From Massilia mucilaginosa (GTDB lineage: Bacteria; Pseudomonadota; Gammaproteobacteria; Burkholderiales; Burkholderiaceae_D), in NCBI RefSeq assembly GCF_011682145.1, contig NZ_WHJH01000004.1, positions 1 through 64,000 on the forward strand: DNA of 64,000 bases, in the 5' to 3' direction. The translations under genes were made by a program, and so were the position numbers. Shown in pieces: positions 27,768 to 37,201 of this stretch (position 1 is the first letter of the stretch; each line of letters opens with the position of its first letter). Below the pieces are notes generated by a model, which searched no databases, was not told the DNA's origin, and saw nothing but the letters and a program-made list of their open reading frames with translations.

Positions 27768-27923
27768 TGTCCCGAGTCAGAAATTGGTTGAATAAATACG
27801 GCGATAATCGCGCCGATACCGCGTCACAAATGCTCGCCAGGCATTTGCCTGTCTGCGCTTTGTTCCTTGTCTCGGTGCGATTTCGCCATATTTAATCATC
27901 AACGAATTTCCAACTCGGGACAC
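27767..27923. mobile_element. 157-bp MITE-like element with long terminal inverted repeats
   Basis: The ends read GTGTCCCGAGT...ACTCGGGACAC and the imperfect inverted repeat extends inward some 50-60 bp, so the whole element can fold as a hairpin. It is flanked on both sides by TA (27765-27766 and 27924-27925), as expected for insertion by an IS630/Tc1-mariner-type transposase. It has no coding capacity. It supplies the G of both TAG stop codons of the two convergent genes beside it. Confidence 0.75.
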
Positions 27924-28801
27924 TAGCCGCGCACGGCGTCGACAAAGGCGCGCAGGGCGGGCGGCATCTGGCGGCGGCTGGGGTAGTACAGGAAATACTG
28001 GGACGGCGCGGCCTCGCACTCGGCCAGCAGCACCTGCAAGCGGCCGGCGCCGATGTGGGCCGCCGCATCGGCGTGGTAGACGTAGGCCAGGCCGGCGCCG
28101 TCGAGCGCCGCGCGGAGAATCAGCTCGTCGTCGTCGAACACCAGCGCGCCGTTGACGGCGACCGAGAAGCTGCGACCGCCCTGCGCGAACTCCCAGGCGT
28201 AGCGGCTGCCGCTGGGGAAGCGCCGGCCGATGCAGCTGTGATTTGCCAGCTCGCGCGGCGTGGCCGGCGCCCCGTGCAGCGCCAGATAGGCGGGTGAGGC
28301 GACGACCACGAAGCGTTGCGGCGGGCCGAAAGGAATGGCGATCATGTCGGCGGCCAGCCGTTCGCCGAAGCGCACGCCGGCGTCGAAGCCGGCGCCGACG
28401 ATGTCGAGCAGGCCGTCGTCGGTGACGGCCTCCAGCTGCACGCGCGGACAGGCGGCGGCGAAGCGCCCCAGCATGGGGGCAAGCAGCAGGCGGGCGGCGG
28501 AGCGCGGCAGGTTGATGCGCAGGGCGCCGGCCGGCACGTCCTGCAGGCTGTCCAGTTCCGCCAGGGCGTCGGCGATTTCGCCGATGGCCGGCGCCAGGCG
28601 GGCCAGCAGGCGCGCGCCGGCCTCGGTCGGCGTCACGCTGCGGGTGGTGCGGTTAAGGAGGCGCACGCCGAGCCGTTCTTCCAGCGCGCGCAGGGTGTGG
28701 CTCAGCGCCGAGGCCGAGACGCCGCGTTCGGCGGCGGCCTTGCGGAAGCTGCGCAGGCGGGCCACGGCGGCGAAGGCGCCGAGTTCGTGCAGGTCGGTCA
28801 T
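27923..28801 (-). CDS. LysR-family transcriptional regulator
   Basis: A 292-residue regulator. The N-terminal winged helix (about 1-60) has MTDLHELGAFAAVARLRSFRKAAAERGVSASALSHTLRALEERLGVRLLNRTTRSVTPTEAG. The rest (about 90-290) is a periplasmic-binding-like effector domain. The start is ATG 28801, the standard family N-terminus. It diverges from an aldo/keto reductase gene across 108 bp, the usual arrangement for a LysR regulator and its target. Effector unknown. Its stop abuts the MITE. Confidence 0.93.
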   Translation of the reverse strand: MTDLHELGAFAAVARLRSFRKAAAERGVSASALSHTLRALEERLGVRLLNRTTRSVTPTEAGARLLARLAPAIGEIADALAELDSLQDVPAGALRINLPRSAARLLLAPMLGRFAAACPRVQLEAVTDDGLLDIVGAGFDAGVRFGERLAADMIAIPFGPPQRFVVVASPAYLALHGAPATPRELANHSCIGRRFPSGSRYAWEFAQGGRSFSVAVNGALVFDDDELILRAALDGAGLAYVYHADAAAHIGAGRLQVLLAECEAAPSQYFLYYPSRRQMPPALRAFVDAVRG

Positions 28802-28828
28802 GGATTGATGAATTCTTCTCAGTAGTGC

Positions 28829-28844
28829 ATGCGCAATAAGGCAT
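28829..28844. promoter_or_regulatory. Candidate LysR-type operator (ATGC-N8-GCAT)
   Basis: ATGCGCAATAAGGCAT is an inverted repeat in the LysR/aldo-keto-reductase divergent spacer, close to LysR-type interrupted dyads. Only position and symmetry support it. Confidence 0.35.
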
Positions 28845-28909
28845 CTTATCCGATCAAACCAGGCCGCGCATACTGGCTGCTTCATTCAAACCACAAGGAG
28901 TTAGCTGTG

Positions 28910-29908
<999 letters not shown>

Positions 29909-29937
29909 GATGCCGGCGCGGCCGGTGCTGGCACGCG

Positions 29938-30483
29938 TCAGGCGAATACCGTGAGCGACGGCGCCGCCCGGGGTCCGCTGTCGTAGGCGCGTTGCAGCGC
30001 CAGGCGGCGCGGGTCGGCGCTGTCCGGCGCGGCGCTATCCGGCGCGGCGGCCGATGGCGTTTGCGTGCTGCGTTCGGCGGCCAGTTCGGCGCGTGCCTGT
30101 TGTTCCATTTGCCCGGCCTGGGCGGCGACGGCGCGGTCCGCGCCCGACGGGTCGGCCGGCGCCAGCGCGGCCGCTGCGATGGCGCGCGCACGGCTGATGG
30201 TCTCCTGCGGCGTGCCGCCGGGCGAGGTATCGATCTGCACTTCGCCGCCGATGGCATAGTTGACGCCATTCGGTCCGCGCTGGTAGGTATAGCTGGCGCC
30301 GGAGAGCGCCAATCCACCGGCGGCGGCCAGGTGGGCCTGTTCGTGCTGGCGTACTTCGGCGTCGCGGGCCTTGAGCTTGTCGATCCGGGCCAGCGCTTGC
30401 GGCGTCGGTTCGGTGCGCGCAGGGGCTGCGCGCGCCACAATGGCGGCGGGGACTGCGCTGGCGGTGGCGGCGACGCTGCTCAT
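29938..30483 (-). CDS. SprA-like putative metalloprotease
   Basis: A 181-residue protein of the CJM1_0395/SprA-related family. The core (about 40-115) reads KARDAEVRQHEQAHLAAAGG, then SYTYQRGPNGVNYAIGGEVQIDTSP. HEQAH fits the HExxH zinc-metalloprotease motif. The flanks are Ala/Pro-rich and of low complexity. The role is unknown; no peptidase assay is known to me. ATG 30483 is preferred over an upstream ATG at 30582 because similar proteins begin near here. It is convergent with the aldo/keto reductase, 29 nt apart. Confidence 0.78.
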   Translation of the reverse strand: MSSVAATASAVPAAIVARAAPARTEPTPQALARIDKLKARDAEVRQHEQAHLAAAGGLALSGASYTYQRGPNGVNYAIGGEVQIDTSPGGTPQETISRARAIAAAALAPADPSGADRAVAAQAGQMEQQARAELAAERSTQTPSAAAPDSAAPDSADPRRLALQRAYDSGPRAAPSLTVFA

Positions 30484-30714
30484 GGTGGGGCGCGTGTTTG
30501 GGTTGCGGATGCGTTCACGGGTGACGGTGAAAAACCGGCCCGGTGCCGCCAGGATGGCTCGTCCACAAGCCGCCGGCTGCACCGTTTTCCGATGATAGCA
30601 AATTTATGGGCTGTGCATACATTGGCGGCGCGCCGGCCTGTGGCATGATGACGGCCGGTCCGCCAGTGTCAAGGACAAGCGCTCAGGCTTGCAGGCCGTG
30701 CCCGCGTGAGGGCG

Positions 30715-31248
30715 TCAGGCCGGCGCCAGGTCGAGCAGGTACAGCGCGCCGTCCACCCGCGCGCCGTCGACGATGGCAAGCTGCGGCAATTCGCGCGCGT
30801 GCACGAAGCCGCATTTGCGCAGCACCGCCGCCGAGCCCTGGTTGGCATGCGTGATCTCGGCGCGCAGTTCTTTCAGCTGCCAGGCCGTGCGCGCCAGGCC
30901 GATCAAATTGCGCAGGGCGAAGGTGGCCAGGCCCTTGCCGGTCTGGTCGTGCGCGATGCGGTAGCCCACTTCGGCCGAACCCTCGGCGCGGTCGATGTCC
31001 TTCAGGTTGGCGCGTCCGACGATGCGCCCGTCCTCATCGAGCAGCAGGCACGGATGCCAGGCGCCGCTGGCGTGGCCTTCCAGGTATTGCGCAATGTGGC
31101 GCGCCACGCCGTCGGGCGAATAGAACGCCGGCTCGCGCGCTTCCACATGGCGTTCGAACCAGGCGCGGTTGGCCAGTTCGAACGCCAGCAGGGCGTCGGC
31201 GTCGTCCTGCCCGAGGGTGCGCATGGTGTGGCTGGAGACGGCTGTCAT
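30715..31248 (-). CDS. GNAT-family N-acetyltransferase (RimJ/RimL-like)
   Basis: A 177-residue acetyl-CoA-dependent acetyltransferase. The core shows GRIVGRANLKDIDRAEGSAEVGYRIAHDQTGKGLATFALRNLI, with the acetyl-CoA loop QTGKGLA in the RxxGxG/A position, and the C-terminal NQGSAAVLRKCGFVHA typical of RimJ/RimL-type enzymes. Substrate unknown (protein N-terminus or small amine). Its ATG lies 2 nt after the thioesterase stop, so it is the last gene of the gamma-CA/hslO operon. Confidence 0.88.
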   Translation of the reverse strand: MTAVSSHTMRTLGQDDADALLAFELANRAWFERHVEAREPAFYSPDGVARHIAQYLEGHASGAWHPCLLLDEDGRIVGRANLKDIDRAEGSAEVGYRIAHDQTGKGLATFALRNLIGLARTAWQLKELRAEITHANQGSAAVLRKCGFVHARELPQLAIVDGARVDGALYLLDLAPA

Positions 31249-31250
31249 GC

Positions 31251-31688
31251 TCAGGCCTGCGGCGCGCTGGCGATGCTGGCCAGCACGGCGCGCACGGCGT
31301 CCGGCACCGGCACCGAACGGTTGCTTGCGCGGTCAACGTAGACGTGCACGAAATGCCCCGCCGCGGCGGGCAGCGCTTGGTCGTTGCGGTACAGCGCCAG
31401 CTCGTAGCGCACGCTGGAGTTGCCCAGCCTGGCCACGCGCACGCCCACATGCACCGTGTCCGGGAAAGCGATCGAGCTAAAGTACGAGCAGCCCGTATCC
31501 ACCACCAGCCCGACCACGCTGTCGGCGTGGATATCGAGCACGCCGCGCGCGATCAGGAACTGGTTCACGGCGGTGTCGAAGAAGCTGTAGTAGACGACGT
31601 TGTTGACGTGCTGGTAGGCGTCGTTGTCCATCCAGCGCGTGGGAATGGCCAGGAAATGCGGGAACGCGGAGCGGGGCGAGTCGCGCAT
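31251..31688 (-). CDS. Acyl-CoA thioesterase (hotdog fold, YbgC-like)
   Basis: A 145-residue hotdog-fold protein. The active-site helix reads RWMDNDAYQHVNNVVYYSFFDTAV, the 4-hydroxybenzoyl-CoA-thioesterase signature with the catalytic Asp (MDNDAYQHVNN). It probably hydrolyses short- or medium-chain acyl-CoA; substrate undetermined. A 1-nt gap to hslO and a 2-nt gap to the GNAT gene mark operon membership. Confidence 0.88.
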   Translation of the reverse strand: MRDSPRSAFPHFLAIPTRWMDNDAYQHVNNVVYYSFFDTAVNQFLIARGVLDIHADSVVGLVVDTGCSYFSSIAFPDTVHVGVRVARLGNSSVRYELALYRNDQALPAAAGHFVHVYVDRASNRSVPVPDAVRAVLASIASAPQA

Positions 31689-31689
31689 G

Positions 31690-32646
31690 TCAGTGCTTCA
31701 CGTCGCTGGCGGGAATGAGCAGGTCGACCGGCGTGTCGCCGACGAACAGCTGCGCGCAATCGACCTTGTCGAACGCGTAGTGCTTGCCGCAGAAATCGCA
31801 GTCGATCGCCAGCTGGCCCAGTTCATCGAGGGCGCCGTCGACTTCTTCGCGTCCCAGCATCTTGAGCATGTTGCCGACTTTTTCGCGCGTGCAGCTGCAA
31901 TGGAACTGGGGATGGGCCGGGTCGAACACGCGGATCGTCTCTTCCCAGAACAGGCGGTTCATCAGGGTCTGGATGTCGGTCGAGAGCAGTTCTTCCCGCT
32001 TCAGGGTCGAGGCCAGCATGACGGCGCGGTTCCAGGTCTCGAGTTCGTCGGCTTCGCTGCTTTGCTTGATCTGGTCATCCTTGCCGCTGTGGCGCGGCAG
32101 CTTTTGCAGCAGCAGGCCGCGCGAAACGCTGTCGTCGGCCCCCAGCCACAGGCGCGTGTCGAGCTGCTCGGAACGCAGCATGTAGTTTTCGATGACGGTC
32201 GCCACGTCGTCGCCGTCGAGCGGCACGATGCCCTGGTAGGGCTGCTGGCCCGGCATCTTGTCGGTCGGGTCGAGGGTGATGACGAAGCGCGCCTTGCCGC
32301 CCGGGTTGAGCAGGTCGGTCAGGCTGGCGTCGTCGGCCACGCTGGTGCCTTCGGCCACCTTGGCGGTGGCGCGCATGCGCAGCTCGGAATCGCATTCGAC
32401 CACCAGCAGGCGCACCGGCCCGTCGCCGTGAATCTGCATGATGATGGCGCCGTTGAACTTGAGGTTGGCCGAGAGCAGGGCCGCCGCGGCGACCATTTCG
32501 CCGAGCACCGTCTTGACGGCCGGCGGGTAGCTGTGGCGCTGCAAGATCTCGCGCCAGGTGGTGGAAATGTCGACGAACTCGCCGCGCACGGCGGCGTTGT
32601 CGAAGATGAATTTTTGCAGGGTGTCGTTGTTATTGTCTGTAGTCAT
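31690..32646 (-). CDS. hslO: Redox-regulated chaperone Hsp33
   Basis: A 318-residue cytoplasmic holdase activated by oxidation. The N-terminal domain begins KFIFDNAAVRGEFVDISTTWREIL. The zinc/redox switch has Cys250, Cys252 (HCSCTRE), Cys283 and Cys286 (DCDFCGK), matching the family's CxC...CxxC. Length is slightly above E. coli Hsp33 (292). An extra Cys lies in KVDCAQL. It follows the gamma-carbonic-anhydrase gene by 3 nt. Confidence 0.96.
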   Translation of the reverse strand: MTTDNNNDTLQKFIFDNAAVRGEFVDISTTWREILQRHSYPPAVKTVLGEMVAAAALLSANLKFNGAIIMQIHGDGPVRLLVVECDSELRMRATAKVAEGTSVADDASLTDLLNPGGKARFVITLDPTDKMPGQQPYQGIVPLDGDDVATVIENYMLRSEQLDTRLWLGADDSVSRGLLLQKLPRHSGKDDQIKQSSEADELETWNRAVMLASTLKREELLSTDIQTLMNRLFWEETIRVFDPAHPQFHCSCTREKVGNMLKMLGREEVDGALDELGQLAIDCDFCGKHYAFDKVDCAQLFVGDTPVDLLIPASDVKH

Positions 32647-32649
32647 TGT

Positions 32650-33174
32650 TTATCCAATCTTTTTCAGTTGCGTCTTGAACAGCTGGGCGCGCGCCACGTA
32701 GCTGGCGGCGCTGCCTTCGAGGCGCGCGATGTCTTCCTCGCCCAGGGTGCGCACGGCCTTGGCCGGGGCGCCGATGATCAGCGAGTAGTCGGGGAATTCT
32801 TTGCCTTCGGTTACCAGCGCACCGGCGCCGACCAGGCAACCCTTGCCGATCTTCGCGCCATTCAGGATCACGGCCTGGATGCCGATCAGCGAGCCGTCGC
32901 CCACCGTGCAGCCGTGCAGCATGGCCTGGTGGCCGATGGTCACCTTGCTGCCGATGGTGAGCGGAAAGCCCATGTCGGTATGCATGACCGTGCCTTCCTG
33001 CACATTGCTGTCGGCGCCGATCGTGATGCGCTCGTTGTCGCCGCGAAGCGTGACGCCGGACCAGACCGAGGTATTGGCCTGCAGCGTCACTTTGCCGATC
33101 AGGCTGGCCGAATCGGCGACGTAGGCGGACTCGTGAATCTCGGGCGCGTGCTCGCCCAGTTGGTAGATAGCCAT
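32650..33174 (-). CDS. Gamma-class carbonic anhydrase family protein
   Basis: A 174-residue left-handed beta-helix protein built of hexapeptide repeats ([56 protein letters not shown]). His in VMHTD, TIGHQ and LHGC matches the three zinc-binding histidines at the trimer interface. It is YrdA-like; many such proteins show little carbonic anhydrase activity. It is the first gene of the hslO-thioesterase-GNAT operon. Confidence 0.92.
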   Translation of the reverse strand: MAIYQLGEHAPEIHESAYVADSASLIGKVTLQANTSVWSGVTLRGDNERITIGADSNVQEGTVMHTDMGFPLTIGSKVTIGHQAMLHGCTVGDGSLIGIQAVILNGAKIGKGCLVGAGALVTEGKEFPDYSLIIGAPAKAVRTLGEEDIARLEGSAASYVARAQLFKTQLKKIG

Positions 33175-33366
33175 GTTGGTGTCGGGAAGCGTTGGAATGG
33201 CGCTATTTTACGCCGCCCCGGCCGTTTCGACGCGGCATGGCCATTTCTTGCCGCCCCGAGTGGAGGATGTTGGGCGTTTTCTTCTAATCACAAGGCGGGA
33301 TGGCGCAAGGGCATTTGTTTCGCGTAGGATTGTTTTCTTTTCTGACACAATTATCTTGGAGGCATC

Positions 33367-34527
33367 ATGCGATTGTTCCCTGTTGCGCGGCGGGCGGCTG
33401 TACTTGCCGCTGTCTTGTCCTTGGGCGGCGCCATGGCGCTTCCGGCGGCCGCTGCGGCCGATTTCACCACGACCGGCGGCTACGCCGCAGCCTGCGCCGA
33501 GGTGGCACGCGGGGCCGTGCCCAGCGATGACGATGCGCGGGTGGCCGCCGTCATCTGCCGCGATACCGCGCTGGTCAGCCAGATCGTGACCTGGGCCAGC
33601 CAGGGCATGAAGCGGATGGACAAGCAGGACATGCCGAAGGACGCCATCATGGTCGAGGTGAGGAAGGAAATCGACTATGTGATCGCTGAACTCGGAACCA
33701 CGCGCAAGCTGCTGGCCCAGATCAAACTGGGCAAGCGCACCTCGCTGCGGCTGGCGCCGGCCCGGTGGGAGCGCGATATCGACGGCGACGGCACCGTCCA
33801 GCTGTGGGAGAAATACCTGTTCGCCCTGCCCAAACGCGGGCAGCAGGGCTTTCGCATGACGGCGCCGAGCAACGAGCAGGCGTACTACGACAGCCAATAC
33901 AATCTGGGCGCGGTCATCCGCGTCGACCAGAGCGATATTTTATGGTCGCTCGCGTACCATCATTTTATCGAGGGCATGCTGACCAATCTGCGCGCCTTCG
34001 AGCTGACCGACAAGTTCGACGGCCTGATCCTGGCGCGCCCGGAACTGCTGAAAGCGGCGCACAAATTGATCGGCAACGGCTTTGTCATTTCTGGAAAAAT
34101 GCGCCAGGAAGTGCTGGACGAGACCGATGACGATGAGGAGTGGATCGGCAATCCGAAGCAGGCGGGTAGCGTGTTCCCGGTGCCGCTTGACGCGGCCGGC
34201 TTTGCCAGCTGGGGGATGATGGTCAAGGAAATGTCGGCACTGTGGCAGGGGCGTACCTTGCTGCCGGCCACGCGGGGCGGACGCGGGATGCTGGCGGTGA
34301 TGGCGCCTTTGTGTCCCGAGGGGAGCGGGCTGAACGTGGCGAAGTTGTATCTGCATCCACCGGCGGCAGCTACCGTCTACAGCTTCCGCAATACCAAGCT
34401 GCCGGCCGGCAGTTGCCAGCGCATCGACAAGGGGCACCCGCTGTCGCCGTTGCCGCAGATGGCCGAGCAGGCCGCGACGACCGATACGGGAATGGGATTT
34501 TTGCGGTATTTGTACTGGACTAACTGA
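33367..34527 (+). CDS. Exported protein of unknown function
   Basis: A 386-residue protein with a signal peptide (about 1-30) and TTGGAGGC upstream of the ATG. No known domain was recognised. Features are an N-terminal Cys-containing helix (TTGGYAAACAEVARGAV), an EF-hand-like acidic segment RDIDGDGTVQLWEKY (about 136-150), and a helical region reading LAYHHFIEGMLTNLRAFELTDKF. RDIDGDGTVQLWE could bind calcium. It appears monocistronic, with a 190-bp upstream gap and a promoter for the next gene just downstream. Confidence 0.75.
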   Translation: MRLFPVARRAAVLAAVLSLGGAMALPAAAAADFTTTGGYAAACAEVARGAVPSDDDARVAAVICRDTALVSQIVTWASQGMKRMDKQDMPKDAIMVEVRKEIDYVIAELGTTRKLLAQIKLGKRTSLRLAPARWERDIDGDGTVQLWEKYLFALPKRGQQGFRMTAPSNEQAYYDSQYNLGAVIRVDQSDILWSLAYHHFIEGMLTNLRAFELTDKFDGLILARPELLKAAHKLIGNGFVISGKMRQEVLDETDDDEEWIGNPKQAGSVFPVPLDAAGFASWGMMVKEMSALWQGRTLLPATRGGRGMLAVMAPLCPEGSGLNVAKLYLHPPAAATVYSFRNTKLPAGSCQRIDKGHPLSPLPQMAEQAATTDTGMGFLRYLYWTN

Positions 34528-34543
34528 GGGTGCGGTACAGGGC

Positions 34544-34571
34544 TTGACCAGCGCTGCGTTGGGCGTACTAT
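34544..34571 (+). promoter_or_regulatory. Candidate promoter of the phosphoribosyltransferase cassette
   Basis: TTGACC (34544-34549) and TACTAT (34566-34571) are 16 nt apart, about 70 nt before the GTG start. It fits a sigma-70 promoter of moderate strength. Confidence 0.5.
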
Positions 34572-34642
34572 ATCGGCATGGAAGTTGACACTGCACGCAT
34601 CGGGCTGCCTCAGTAGCCTTGGTAGCGAACCTAAGGATTTCC

Positions 34643-35368
34643 GTGCAAAGAATATCGCCTCCAAGAGCGGTTCGCGTTCCTTGGTCAGACCGGTTTCCGA
34701 AGGTGCTCAGTCACTCGGCTGAAACGGCTGTAAAGCAACATTTTGCATATATGGCGGCGAAAGCTGGCGATGCCGAGGCTGCATTTCTTCTCGTCATGGA
34801 TACCATGGGCGATAAAGCGATTCGGTGGATGGTCGACTTGGGCAGTGCATTTCAACCAGTTCTCATCAGCGTTCATGCAGAAGAGCGCGCGGGTGTGAAC
34901 GCCATCCCGGCGGTTTTTGCCGATATCTTGAGTCATATTGTCGGTTGGGATGTCGAGAAGAACGTGGTGCAGGCTAACGTAGTTAACCCTACCGGAGCAA
35001 GCGGCTTTGCCAGATTGGCCAAGCAGGCGTTTTTCAAGGGCGCCGTCAGACCGGCCGTGTACATCATCGTCGATGATTTTGTCGGGCAAGGCGGAACAAT
35101 TGCGAATCTTCGTGGACACTTGCACAGGCAGGGTGGGCGTGTTCTTTGTGCGGCTACGCTGACTGGCAAAGCGCACTCTGCCTTGATTTGGCAGAGTGCC
35201 GGGCAGCTAAATGAATTGAGAGGAAAGCATGGTCAGCTCGAAGAATGGTGGAGCAAGCGATTTGGATTCGGATTCGAATGCCTTACTGCTTCCGAAACCC
35301 GTTACCTCATCAACACGCCAACGAGCCATAGAATCCGCGATCGCATCGAAGCGGCTCTTGCAGAGTAG
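34643..35368 (+). CDS. Phosphoribosyltransferase-like protein
   Basis: About 241 residues from GTG 34643, which has AAGGA five nt upstream (an upstream TTG at 34619 lacks a site). The segment VYIIVDDFVGQGGTIANLRGHLHRQGG matches the PRPP-binding loop of type I phosphoribosyltransferases (hydrophobics-VDDhhxxGxT), with a Rossmann-like N-terminal half. The reaction is unknown. Codon use is visibly richer in A+T than the neighbours, suggesting acquisition. Its last 140 nt overlap a second ORF in another frame with its own ribosome site. Confidence 0.7.
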   Translation: MQRISPPRAVRVPWSDRFPKVLSHSAETAVKQHFAYMAAKAGDAEAAFLLVMDTMGDKAIRWMVDLGSAFQPVLISVHAEERAGVNAIPAVFADILSHIVGWDVEKNVVQANVVNPTGASGFARLAKQAFFKGAVRPAVYIIVDDFVGQGGTIANLRGHLHRQGGRVLCAATLTGKAHSALIWQSAGQLNELRGKHGQLEEWWSKRFGFGFECLTASETRYLINTPTSHRIRDRIEAALAE

Positions 35369-35525
35369 TCAGTTAACGCCCAGCAAGTTAGTGGTGACGC
35401 TTCCTACTGGCGCAGCGACGGGAAAATCCAGAACGCTGACCGCGAAGGAGGTGTTGTCGCTCAGACAAACCAAGCGACAAGTCGCCGAGTATGTGATGCG
35501 TGAGTTAGCAAATCGGGCGAAGTAA
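35229..35525 (+). CDS. Small overlapping ORF downstream of the phosphoribosyltransferase
   Basis: A 98-codon ORF starts inside the phosphoribosyltransferase gene (+1 frame) and runs 157 nt past its stop. GAGAGGA lies 4 nt before its ATG, an excellent ribosome site, which supports real translation. The product is basic, Ser/Lys/Arg-rich and without recognised domain; the C-terminal half (LTAKEVLSLRQTKRQVAEYVMRELANRAK) is predicted helical. It could be a partner or antitoxin-like protein. The overlap may be chance, hence moderate confidence. Confidence 0.5.
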   Translation: MVSSKNGGASDLDSDSNALLLPKPVTSSTRQRAIESAIASKRLLQSSQLTPSKLVVTLPTGAATGKSRTLTAKEVLSLRQTKRQVAEYVMRELANRAK

Positions 35526-35624
35526 ATAATCGCAAGGAAATCCGATCAATTATTCTTGTCGATACCGTTGCTGGATCACGTCGCAGTCCGGCCCTGCCGC
35601 CCGGTATCGCGCATCTGAAAGCGC

Positions 35625-35655
35625 TTGACCTCAAGCCCGCTTGCGGTTTTATAGT
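35625..35655 (+). promoter_or_regulatory. SoxR-type promoter with 18-bp SoxR box, upstream of ridA-like gene
   Basis: TTGACC (35625-35630) and TATAGT (35650-35655) are 19 nt apart, the long spacing typical of MerR-family promoters. The spacer contains CCTCAAG-CCCG-CTTGCGG (35629-35646), against the SoxR consensus CCTCAAG-N4-CTTGAGG: one mismatch in 14 conserved bases. Control by redox-sensing SoxR is inferred from this match. Confidence 0.72.
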
Positions 35656-35694
35656 GGCATCGTTTCCTCCCGATCCTCCACCAGAAAGCCATCG

Positions 35695-36129
35695 ATGCAC
35701 ACCAAAAACCAAGCCGGCATGTCCTTCATCAATCCCATCGGGCTGGTCGACCCGCAGCCCAACGGCTACACCCACGTGGTGATCGCGCCCACGCCCGCGC
35801 GCATGGTGTACGTGGCCGGGCAGGGCGGCGAGAACGCCGCCGGCGAACTGGCGCCCGACTTTGCCGGCCAGGTCGCGCAGGCGATCGCCAACCTGCGGAC
35901 GGCGCTGGCCGCCGCCGACGCCAATCTCGACCATGTCGTCAAGATCAGCGTGCTGATCGTCGACCACAGCATGGAACGCCTCGGCATCCTGGGCCAGGCC
36001 GTGCGCGCCGCATGGGGCGAACGTCCGGCCCCGGCCTGCACCCTCATTCCGGTGCCGCGCCTGGCGCTCGACGGCATGCTGTTCGAAATCGAAGCGACCG
36101 CCGTCGCCCCCTTCATCCATCCCGACTGA
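35695..36129 (+). CDS. RidA-family (YjgF/YER057c/UK114) protein
   Basis: A 144-residue protein of the RidA family, which deaminates reactive enamines/imines and in some members acts as an oxidation-activated chaperone. Family marks are VYVAGQGGENAAGELAPDFAGQVAQAIANLRTALAAADANLDHVVKISVLIVD and RPAPACTLIPVPRLALDGMLFEIEATA. The RidA-type Arg of the active site is replaced around APACTL (RidA itself has Arg105 in R-x-C), so this is probably an Rid2-7 type member. ATG 35719 is an alternative start. The SoxR-type promoter ends 40 nt upstream. Confidence 0.85.
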   Translation: MHTKNQAGMSFINPIGLVDPQPNGYTHVVIAPTPARMVYVAGQGGENAAGELAPDFAGQVAQAIANLRTALAAADANLDHVVKISVLIVDHSMERLGILGQAVRAAWGERPAPACTLIPVPRLALDGMLFEIEATAVAPFIHPD

Positions 36130-36225
36130 GGGTGTGGCAACGGCAGCCGCAAGCACGGGAACAAGGCGGGAAAAGTTCTCCGGTATAATGCGAACGGTCG
36201 TTCTTTTTTATTGTCGAGTCCTCTC

Positions 36226-37101
36226 ATGAAACCTTCCCGTTCCGAATTTCTGACCGTGCGCGGCTTGCGCACCCACGTGCGCCACTGGGGCAGGGAGGGC
36301 GCGCCCAAGCTGTTCATGGTGCACGGCTGGATGGATGTGTCGGCCTCGTTCCAGTTCGTGGTCGATTGCCTCCAGCAAGACTGGCACGTCATCTCGCCCG
36401 ACTGGCGCGGCTTCGGGCTCTCCGAGCGCAGCCACTCGGACACCTACTGGTTCCCCGACTACGTGGCCGATCTCGATGCCATGCTCGACCATTACGCGCC
36501 GGGCGAGGCGGTCAACCTGCTCGGGCACAGCATGGGCGGCAATGTGGTCGGTATTTACGCCGGCGCCCGGCCGCACCGGGTGCGCCGCCTGATCAACCTG
36601 GAAGGCTTCGGCATGCCCGCGTCCAAGCCGGAAAAGGCCCCGGCACGCTACGCCAAGTGGCTCGACGAGATGCGCACGCCGCCCTCGCTGCGTACCTATC
36701 CGAGCCAGGCGGCGGTGGCGGCGCGCCTGCAAAAGACCAATCCGCGCCTGAGCGACGCGCGCGCGCAGTTCCTGGCGCAGCACTGGTCGGCGCAGAACGA
36801 CGCCGGCGACTGGGAGATTCTGGGCGACCCGAACCACAAAAAGCCGACCCCGCTCGGCTATCAGGTCGAAGAGGTGATGGCCTGCTGGTCGGCGATTAGC
36901 GCGCCGGTGCTGTGGGTCGAGGCCGAGGATACCAATATGTGGCAGTGGATGGGGCCGCGCGAGCAAGCGCGCATCGAGGTCGACCGCCGCCTGGGGCACC
37001 TGAAGACGGTCAGCTCGCGCATGATGGCCGATGCGGGCCATATGCTGCATCACGACCAGCCGGAGCAGCTGGCCAGGATGGTGGAAGCGTTCCTGGCCTG
37101 A
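36226..37101 (+). CDS. Alpha/beta-fold hydrolase
   Basis: A 291-residue serine hydrolase. The oxyanion motif is MVHGWMD, the nucleophile elbow is LLGHSMGGN, and the catalytic His is near the C-terminus in DAGHMLHHDQPE. It resembles epoxide-hydrolase/haloalkane-type lipases, substrate unknown. ATG 36226 is used; a TTG at 36211 is in frame but unlikely. A perfect TATAAT at 36184-36189 (GGTATAATG) lies at -10 distance in the spacer. Confidence 0.9.
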   Translation: MKPSRSEFLTVRGLRTHVRHWGREGAPKLFMVHGWMDVSASFQFVVDCLQQDWHVISPDWRGFGLSERSHSDTYWFPDYVADLDAMLDHYAPGEAVNLLGHSMGGNVVGIYAGARPHRVRRLINLEGFGMPASKPEKAPARYAKWLDEMRTPPSLRTYPSQAAVAARLQKTNPRLSDARAQFLAQHWSAQNDAGDWEILGDPNHKKPTPLGYQVEEVMACWSAISAPVLWVEAEDTNMWQWMGPREQARIEVDRRLGHLKTVSSRMMADAGHMLHHDQPEQLARMVEAFLA

Positions 37102-37201
37102 GCACGTGCGCGGGCAATCGGCGCCGCGCCGCGTCAATCGCTCAGTGAGCGTACAATAAAGCCTGTCCCCACCCTGCTGCCGATCCGAGCCTTGCCTGCG
37201 T

